Part shown: piece after piece, positions 57,719 through 64,000 of the stretch
Layout: each line of letters opens with the position of its first letter
How positions within the stretch are numbered: position 1 is the first letter of the stretch
Source: CAVVIH01 sp963748295
Lineage (GTDB): Bacteria > Acidobacteriota > Vicinamibacteria > Vicinamibacterales > 2-12-FULL-66-21
DNA length: 64,000 bases
NCBI GenBank assembly: GCA_963748295.1
Contig: CAVVIH010000001.1
Coordinates: 248,001-312,000, forward strand
Direction: 5' to 3'
The notes under the pieces: generated by a model
What the model was told of the DNA's origin: nothing
The model's database searches: none
The model's input: the letters and a program-made list of their open reading frames with translations, nothing else
Program-made: the position numbers and the translations under genes

Positions 57719-59130
57719 ATGATCATCACCATCATCGGCGGGGGCCTGGCCGGGTCGGAGGCGGCCTGGCAGGCGGCGTCGCTCGGGGTCCCTGTCACCC
57801 TGTCCGAAATGCGGCCGGTCCGGCCGACCGCGGTTCACAAGACCGATCGGCTGGCCGAACTGGTCTGCAGCAACTCGTTTCGCGGCGACAAGCTCGATAA
57901 CGCGGTCGGTCTGCTGAAGGAAGAAATGCGCCGGCTCGGTTCGCTCGTGATGCGCGCGGCCGATCAGGCGCGGGTGCCGGCCGGCGCGGCGCTCGCCGTC
58001 GATCGCGATCGGTTCTCCGAGGCGGTCACCCGCGCCATCGCCTCGCATCCGCTCATCACCCTGCGGCGCGAGGAAGTGCCGTCGCTGCCGCGAGTCGACG
58101 GTCCGCTCATCATCGCCACGGGGCCGCTGACGTCCGATGCGTTGTCGCGGGAAATCGCCGCGCTCGTCGGCGCCGAGCACCTGTACTTCTACGACGCCAT
58201 CAGCCCGATCGTGCTCGCCGAGAGCATCGACATGTCGAAAGTGTTCCGCGCGTCGCGGTGGGGGCGCAGCCTGCGGCGCGCGGTGGAGGCGCCCTCATCG
58301 ACGGCGGCGCCGCGTGCGGGACCGACGATGGCGCAGGGGATTACCTGAACTGCCCGTTCACGGCGGACGAATATCGGCTGTTTTACGACGCGCTCATGTC
58401 CGCCGAGAAGGCCGCGCTCCACGAGTTCGATTCGCCGAAGTTCTTCGAGGGCTGCCTGCCGATCGAGGTGATGGCGTCGCGCGGGGTCGACACGCTCCGC
58501 TTCGGGCCGATGAAGCCGGTCGGGCTTGCCGATCCGCGAACCGGCCGTGAGCCTTACGCGGTCGTCCAGCTCCGGCAGGACAATCTCGCGGGCGATCACT
58601 TCAGCCTGGTCGGCTTCCAGACGCAGATGAAGTGGGGAGAGCAGGCGCGCGTCTTGCGGCTGATCCCCGGTCTCGGGAACGCGGAGTTCGTCCGCTTCGG
58701 CATGATCCACCGCAACACCTACATCAACGGTCCGACGGTGCTGCGCGAGACGTGGCAGGTCAGAGGACGCGACGATCTGTTCTTCGCCGGGCAGATTTCG
58801 GGCGTCGAGGGATACGTCGAGTCCGCCGCGTCAGGCTTGATCGCCGGGCGCAACGCTGCCGCGCGCGTGCTCGGCCGTCCGCCGTCGGTTCCGCCGCGCA
58901 CGACCGCGATCGGCGCGCTTGCCTTCTACGTGTCGCACGCCAACCCGGCGCACTATCAGCCGACGAACATCACGTTCGGCATCATCGCGCCGCTGCCGGC
59001 GCAGCGCCGGCGCGGCAAAGGCGCCGGCAAGAAAGCGGCCCGCAACGAGGCACTGTCCGAACGCGCCCTGGCCGATCTGGACGCGTGGATGAATCCCGCC
59101 AGCAGCCGGGAGACTGTCTCAACGACATGA
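57719..59130 (+). CDS. trmFO: tRNA uridine-54 C5-methyltransferase (folate/FAD), one apparent frameshift
   Basis: TrmFO makes m5U54 in tRNA using methylene-tetrahydrofolate and FAD. The ATG at 57719 starts a FAD fold (ITIIGGGLAGSEAAWQAASL), with MRPVRPTAVHKTDRLAELVC and SNSFRGDKLDNAVGLLKEEM following. Near 58300 one base is lost and the frame moves; restored coding continues GDYLNCPFTADEYRLFYDAL, then FFEGCLPIEVMASRG, RFGPMKPVGL and SGVEGYVESAASGL. The region around the break includes an extra 25-residue Ala/Gly-rich loop. Length after repair is about 470 residues. Overlaps xerC by 4 bases (ATGA). Confidence 0.92.
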
Positions 59131-60059
59131 AGGCGCAGCTCGAGGAGTTTCTCGAACACCTCCGTCTGAACGAGAACGCCTCGCTGCATACCGTGCGCGC
59201 CTACGAGAGCGATCTCTCGCAGTTTTTCGGGTTCCTCGCGGAGCGCGCCGGCCGCAAGCGGATCGACCTGACGGCCGACGAGTTCAACCATCACTACATC
59301 CGCGACTTCATGGGCGAGCTGCACCGCCGCGGCAATTCGCGCTCGTCCGCCGCGCGCAAGCTCGCGGCGATCCGCACGTTCGGCCGGTACCTCCGGCGTG
59401 AGGGCGTGCTCGAAGGGGATCCCGCGGCGCTCGTCGGCACGCCGAAGCGGGAGCACCGGCTGCCCGCGCACCTCGGCGAAGCGGAGATGGCGCGTCTGCT
59501 CGAGATGCCCGACGGCGCGTCGACGCTCGGGCGGCGCGATCGCGCGATCCTCGAGCTGTTCTACGCCTCGGGCCTGCGCCTGAGCGAGCTGGTCGGCCTG
59601 GACATCGACGACCTGAACCTGAGCGGACGCGTCGTCCGCGTGCTGGGCAAGGGCGGCAAGCAGCGGCTGGTGCCGTTCAACAGGACCGCGGAATCAGCAT
59701 TGCGCGCCTGGCTGAAGGACTGGGAAGGCCTGCGCGAGCAGATCGCCCGCACGTCCAAAGCGGCCGGTGGCCGGCGGCCCCGCGAGCCGCTGTTCCTGAA
59801 CTACCAGGGAACACGATTGTCCACGCGCAGCGTCGATCGCCTGGTGCGCCGCTACGTCGCCGCGTGCAGCGCGCGCTTCGGGATCAGCCCGCACGCGCTG
59901 CGGCATTCGTTCGCCACGCACCTGCTCGAGCGCGGCGCCGACCTGCGGGCGATCCAGGAGCTGTTGGGCCACTCGCGCCTGAGCACGACGCAGCGTTACA
60001 CGCACGTCAACGCCGCGCAGCTGCTCGAGACGTATAGGAAATCGCACCCGAAGGCGTAG
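59127..60059 (+). CDS. xerC: tyrosine recombinase XerC
   Basis: XerC resolves chromosome dimers at dif with XerD. The 310-residue protein has an N-terminal SAM-like core-binding domain (LEEFLEHLRLNENASLHTV) and catalytic residues Arg in ASGLRLSELVGL, Lys in VLGKGGKQRLVPF, His-x-x-Arg in HALRHSFATHLLERG, His in LLGHSRLSTTQRYTHV with Tyr as nucleophile. All are intact. It completes the dprA-topA-trmFO-xerC order known from other phyla; no hslV/hslU follows here. Confidence 0.93.
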   Translation: MKAQLEEFLEHLRLNENASLHTVRAYESDLSQFFGFLAERAGRKRIDLTADEFNHHYIRDFMGELHRRGNSRSSAARKLAAIRTFGRYLRREGVLEGDPAALVGTPKREHRLPAHLGEAEMARLLEMPDGASTLGRRDRAILELFYASGLRLSELVGLDIDDLNLSGRVVRVLGKGGKQRLVPFNRTAESALRAWLKDWEGLREQIARTSKAAGGRRPREPLFLNYQGTRLSTRSVDRLVRRYVAACSARFGISPHALRHSFATHLLERGADLRAIQELLGHSRLSTTQRYTHVNAAQLLETYRKSHPKA

Positions 60060-60064
60060 GGGAA

Positions 60065-60161
60065 AGTAAGAAGTTGAAGAGAAGTTAGAAGTTCAGAGCA
60101 ATTCACTTCAGCTTCTTACTTCCCTCTACTTCTTACTTCCTACTTCTTACTTCTTACTTCT
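60065..60161. repeat. inverted repeat array between xerC and ntrC
   Basis: This intergenic stretch consists of gaagt(t)aagaagt-type units on the left (60065-60092) and acttcttacttc-type units on the right (60104-60160), able to form a long hairpin. It is the same family as the element between rplU and rpmA. It separates convergent genes (xerC plus, ntrC minus), so a bidirectional terminator role is possible although there is no T-run. Confidence 0.8.
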
Positions 60162-60163
60162 GA

Positions 60164-61575
<1,412 letters not shown>

Positions 61576-61657
61576 GCATTGCCTCTCTGATCGAAACTGC
61601 CCGTTGCGCCGAACGAACTCCCGTCGTAGCTGACTTGCCCGGCGTGATGCGCCGCCG

Positions 61658-62852
61658 CTACAACTGACCCTGACCGAAGAGCTCGTGATTGCCGGTGACC
61701 GGCAGCGTGACGCGGAAGTGCGTGCCGCCGCTGGGACGGCCGCTCACGTCGATTCGTCCGTCGTGGGCGTCCACGATCTTCCGGACGATCGCGAGCCCCA
61801 GGCCCGACCCCTGCGGCTTGGTCGTGAAGAACGGGCTGAAGATGCGGTCCATCACGTCCGCCGGCACGCCCGGCCCGTTGTCGATCACGTCGACCTGGAT
61901 GGAAGGACCGGTGTGCCCTTCGCGCCGCGCCGCTGTCTTCCTCGGCGAGCTGCAGCGCGTTGATGGCCACGGATCCCCGGCCGTTGAGCGCCTCGAACGC
62001 GTTCGTGAGCAGGTTCGTGAAGAGCTGCCGCAGTTGGTGCGGGTCGCCCTGAATCGCCGCCAGATCGGCGGGCAGCGACACTGCCACCGTCACGTCGCCG
62101 CGCTGCACATGACTCTCGGCCATGCCAATCGCGTCGCGGACGACGTCGGCGAGCGCGATGTGCTCGACCTGCAGGCGGATCGGCCGCACGAAATCGAGCA
62201 CCTCGAGCACGATGGCGTTCGCCATCTTCGCTTCTTTGATGATGTCGCTGAGGATCGACTGCGCGTCCTCGGAGTCGGTGAGCTGCCGCTTCAGCAGGCC
62301 GGCCATGACTTCGATGCCGGCGAGCGGATTCTTGACCTCGTGCGCAATCGCGGCGGCCATCTCGCCGAGCGCCGCGAGCCGATCGCGCAGCCGCTCGCGC
62401 TCTTCGAGCTGCTCGACGCGCGTCAGGTCCTTGAAGAAGAGTGCCGCGCCGGTCAGCTGACCGCGCAGGTCGCGTACCTGCGACAGCGTGTAGCCGATCA
62501 CCTTGCCGGTGCTCTTCAGCCGGAGCTCGGCGCGGTTGGGCAGGTGCGACAGCTCGAACGCCCCCGCCATGATTCGCGACAGTTCCGGCTGGTCCTGGAG
62601 GATGCGGGAAAACGGCTGGCCGATGTCGGTCGGCCGGGGTTTGAGCCCGAGAATGCGGTATGCGACCTCGTTCATGACCGCGACCCGGCCGTCGCGCGTC
62701 ACTGCGAGGACGCCGTTCCGGAGGTTCCAGACGAGGTCGCGGTAGAAGACGTCCGGGGCCAGCGCGTCCATCTCGGCGGCGGTCTGCCGAGGCGCGGTCC
62801 GGCGAGCGGCGGGCCTCGAGGACCGGCGCGAGGCGCCGCGTGTTTTCGGCAT
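61658..62852 (-). CDS. NtrB-like histidine kinase, one apparent frameshift
   Basis: The 398-residue kinase has a PAS domain (NLRNGVLAVTRDGRVAVMNE), a HisKA box with the phospho-His in AAIAHEVKNPLAGIEVMAG, and a HATPase domain (LRQLFTNLLTNAFEALNG as N box). At about 61930 the frame breaks; the restored part continues VDVIDNGPGVPADVMDRIF and SGLGLAIVRKIVDAHDGRI (G boxes). No membrane segment is visible, so it senses a cytoplasmic signal, as NtrB-type kinases do. The N-terminal 30 residues are Arg/Ala-rich. It is upstream of its probable response regulator on the same strand. Confidence 0.9.
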
Positions 62853-62905
62853 AGGTTCGGCTGGCTCTGGGCAGACGCTTCCCCTCGCGTCGCCGGCGCA
62901 ATATT

Positions 62906-62954
62906 GTAAATGCTCGGTCCTGTTCAGCCAAGCTGTTTTCCATGTAGCATTTAC
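62906..62954. promoter_or_regulatory. inverted repeat upstream of the NtrB-like kinase
   Basis: gtaaatgct (62906-62914) and agcatttac (62946-62954) are exact complements separated by 31 bases. The half-site centres are 40 bases apart, close to four helical turns, so two dimers or a looped tetramer could bind. The site lies 54-102 bases before the kinase start and is AT-rich for this region. A regulator is not identified. Confidence 0.5.
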
Positions 62955-63018
62955 GGCTGGCCATTAGAGCGTTGGCCCCGCGCGGCAGTCCCCCGCGCGC
63001 ACCTGTCCTTTCAGGCCC

Positions 63019-63075
63019 GAGGCCTCAGGGGCAAACGGTGTGCCCCGGCCTCAATCCAACAAAGTTGAGGTTTTT
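63019..63075 (+). other. two stem-loops between ABC-F and kinase genes
   Basis: First hairpin: gaggcc/ggcctc and ggggca/tgcccc paired around loop aacggtg, with a 3-base bulge (63019-63052). Second hairpin partly uses its end: cctcaa (63049-63054) with ttgagg (63065-63070), followed by TTTTT (63071-63075). The second reads as an intrinsic terminator on the plus strand, but no plus-strand gene precedes it. The first can also act on the minus strand downstream of the ABC-F gene. Confidence 0.5.
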
Positions 63076-63138
63076 CTTAAGGTTCCGGCGTGAGTGTCAG
63101 ATTCTGGCCCTGGGCGGAATTACAATTCTGTCTGTCGA

Positions 63139-64000
63139 TTACGTTTTTGTCTGCAGCGCTTCCCACTGGTTCATGAGGTCGCCGACCTCCCACATCAGCG
63201 CCTGGTGCCGGTCGATGACCGGTTTCGCGGCCTCGTGGTCGTCGTAGAAACCCGGCGCTGACATCGATGCTTCGATGTCCTTGATCGCCTGCTCGCGGTC
63301 GGCGATGCGGGCCTCGAGCTCCTCGATCCGCCGCCGGCGGGTGTCGTCCACTTTCCGCTGGCGGCGCGCCTCGGCCTCGGCGCGCTTGCGCTCGTCGTAG
63401 GAAACCGGCTGCGGCTCCTTCGCCTTCGGGCCTCCGTTCGACGACCCGGGCTTCGCACGCTGGGGAGCGGGAGGGGGCGCGGCCGCGGCGGCCGCTTCCT
63501 GCTGCTTCCGGCTCCAGAGGAACTCCTCGTAGTTCCCCGGGTAGACGAGCGCCTGGCCGTTGCCGATCTCGACGACCTTCGTCGCGAGCTTGTCGACGAA
63601 ATAGCGGTCGTGCGACACGAAGATCAGCGTGCCGCCGAAGTCTTCCAGCGCCTCGAGCAGCACGTCCTTCGAATCGAGGTCGAGATGGTTGGTCGGCTCG
63701 TCGAGCAGCAGCGTGTTCGACGGCCGCAGCAGCATCCGCGCGACAGCCAGCCGCGTCCGCTCGCCGCCCGACAGCACCCGCACGGGCTTGTCGACGTCGT
63801 CGCCGGAGAAGAGGAAGCCGCCGAGGATGTTGCGGATGCTCGGCACCATGTGGATCGGCGCGTCGCCGGCGAGCGTCTGGTAAACGGTCAGCGTGGGATC
63901 GAGGCGCGTGGCTTCGTCCTGCGCGAAGTACTGCATCACGACCTGGTGGCCTTCGGTCCGCGTGCCCGCGATCGGGCGCTTCGACAGCCGACAGCATGCG
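63139..64000 (-). CDS. ABC-F family ATPase, 5' end cut by window
   Basis: The frame is open at 64000, so the N-terminal ABC domain lies outside. Visible are the second ABC domain with signature LSGGERTRLAVARML, Walker B NTLLLDEPTNHLDLDS and switch His in LIFVSHDRYFVDKLATK, then a linker rich in Ala/Pro and a C-terminal coiled coil (DTRRRRIEELEARIADREQA). This is the Uup-like layout. ABC-F proteins act on ribosomes (translation factors, antibiotic protection) or DNA-related processes. No membrane domains are present. The C-terminus is intact, ending QWEALQTKT. Confidence 0.9.
   Translation of the reverse strand, partial: ACCRLSKRPIAGTRTEGHQVVMQYFAQDEATRLDPTLTVYQTLAGDAPIHMVPSIRNILGGFLFSGDDVDKPVRVLSGGERTRLAVARMLLRPSNTLLLDEPTNHLDLDSKDVLLEALEDFGGTLIFVSHDRYFVDKLATKVVEIGNGQALVYPGNYEEFLWSRKQQEAAAAAAPPPAPQRAKPGSSNGGPKAKEPQPVSYDERKRAEAEARRQRKVDDTRRRRIEELEARIADREQAIKDIEASMSAPGFYDDHEAAKPVIDRHQALMWEVGDLMNQWEALQTKT

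Noticed and set aside
63028..63052. Cyclic di-GMP riboswitch (ggggcaaac segment)
   Set aside because: Only the short motif is present; the second half expected of the GEMM class is missing and the element faces away from the flanking genes.

Overview
The window is high-GC bacterial DNA (sampled lines of ordinary coding sequence reach 75-78% G+C). lpxC, lipoprotein signals and a TolB-like propeller point to a Gram-negative cell. Secreted S8 proteases with tandem IVWGT/IVWAD hexapeptide tails, nucleotide-transporter-like carriers fused to HEAT repeats, and many two-component and sigma-54 regulators suggest Acidobacteriota, probably Vicinamibacteria. That placement rests on remembered family distribution and was not searched. 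No tRNA or rRNA gene was seen.

Layout. 0-6.7 kb: a PD40/gamma-glutamyltransferase fusion cut by the left edge, a small secreted protein, and a carrier-HEAT-cNMP protein. 6.8-9.6 kb: a divergent paralogue of that carrier with HEAT repeats only. 9.6-16.2 kb: nadE, a REC/HD-GYP regulator, a membrane protein, an M1-type peptidase, a DapB-like dehydrogenase and a DinB-fold protein. 16.2-21.2 kb: a signalling operon (membrane HD-GYP/GAF/degenerate GGDEF protein, then a TPR/sigma-54 activator), largely in a patch near 50% G+C. 21.3-30.9 kb: two secreted S8 proteases with hexapeptide tails, a peptide-type ABC importer without ATPases, and two paralogous GNAT acetyltransferases around the second protease, ending at a strong terminator. 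31-33 kb: a HOGA1-like aldolase and an AGXT-like aminotransferase, a plausible hydroxyoxoglutarate to glyoxylate to glycine pair. 33-40 kb: envelope and turnover genes (M48, mtgA, NlpC/P60), an HNH protein, an NHL propeller and an amino acid permease. 40-49 kb: uvrA, lpxC, an ECF sigma/STAS/small protein/radical SAM operon, lysA and tmk. 49-53.8 kb (minus strand): TPR protein, lipoprotein, rplU-rpmA-obgE-nadD-rsfS, comF. 54-60 kb: dprA-topA-trmFO-xerC behind a strong promoter and structured leader. 60-64 kb: an ntrB/ntrC-type pair and the end of an ABC-F ATPase.

The sequence carries about 30 apparent frameshifts, many in genes that should be essential (topA, rplU, obgE, tmk, ntrC). I read these as consensus errors rather than decay and give each such gene its full intended span with the break positions. 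Most breaks are a single extra base, and several complete a 4-base palindrome (GTAC five times, CATG three times).

The best candidates for something under-described are the S8 protease/hexapeptide-tail/GNAT island next to a compositionally foreign signalling operon, the divergent carrier-HEAT(-cNMP) pair, and the structured leader in front of dprA-topA.
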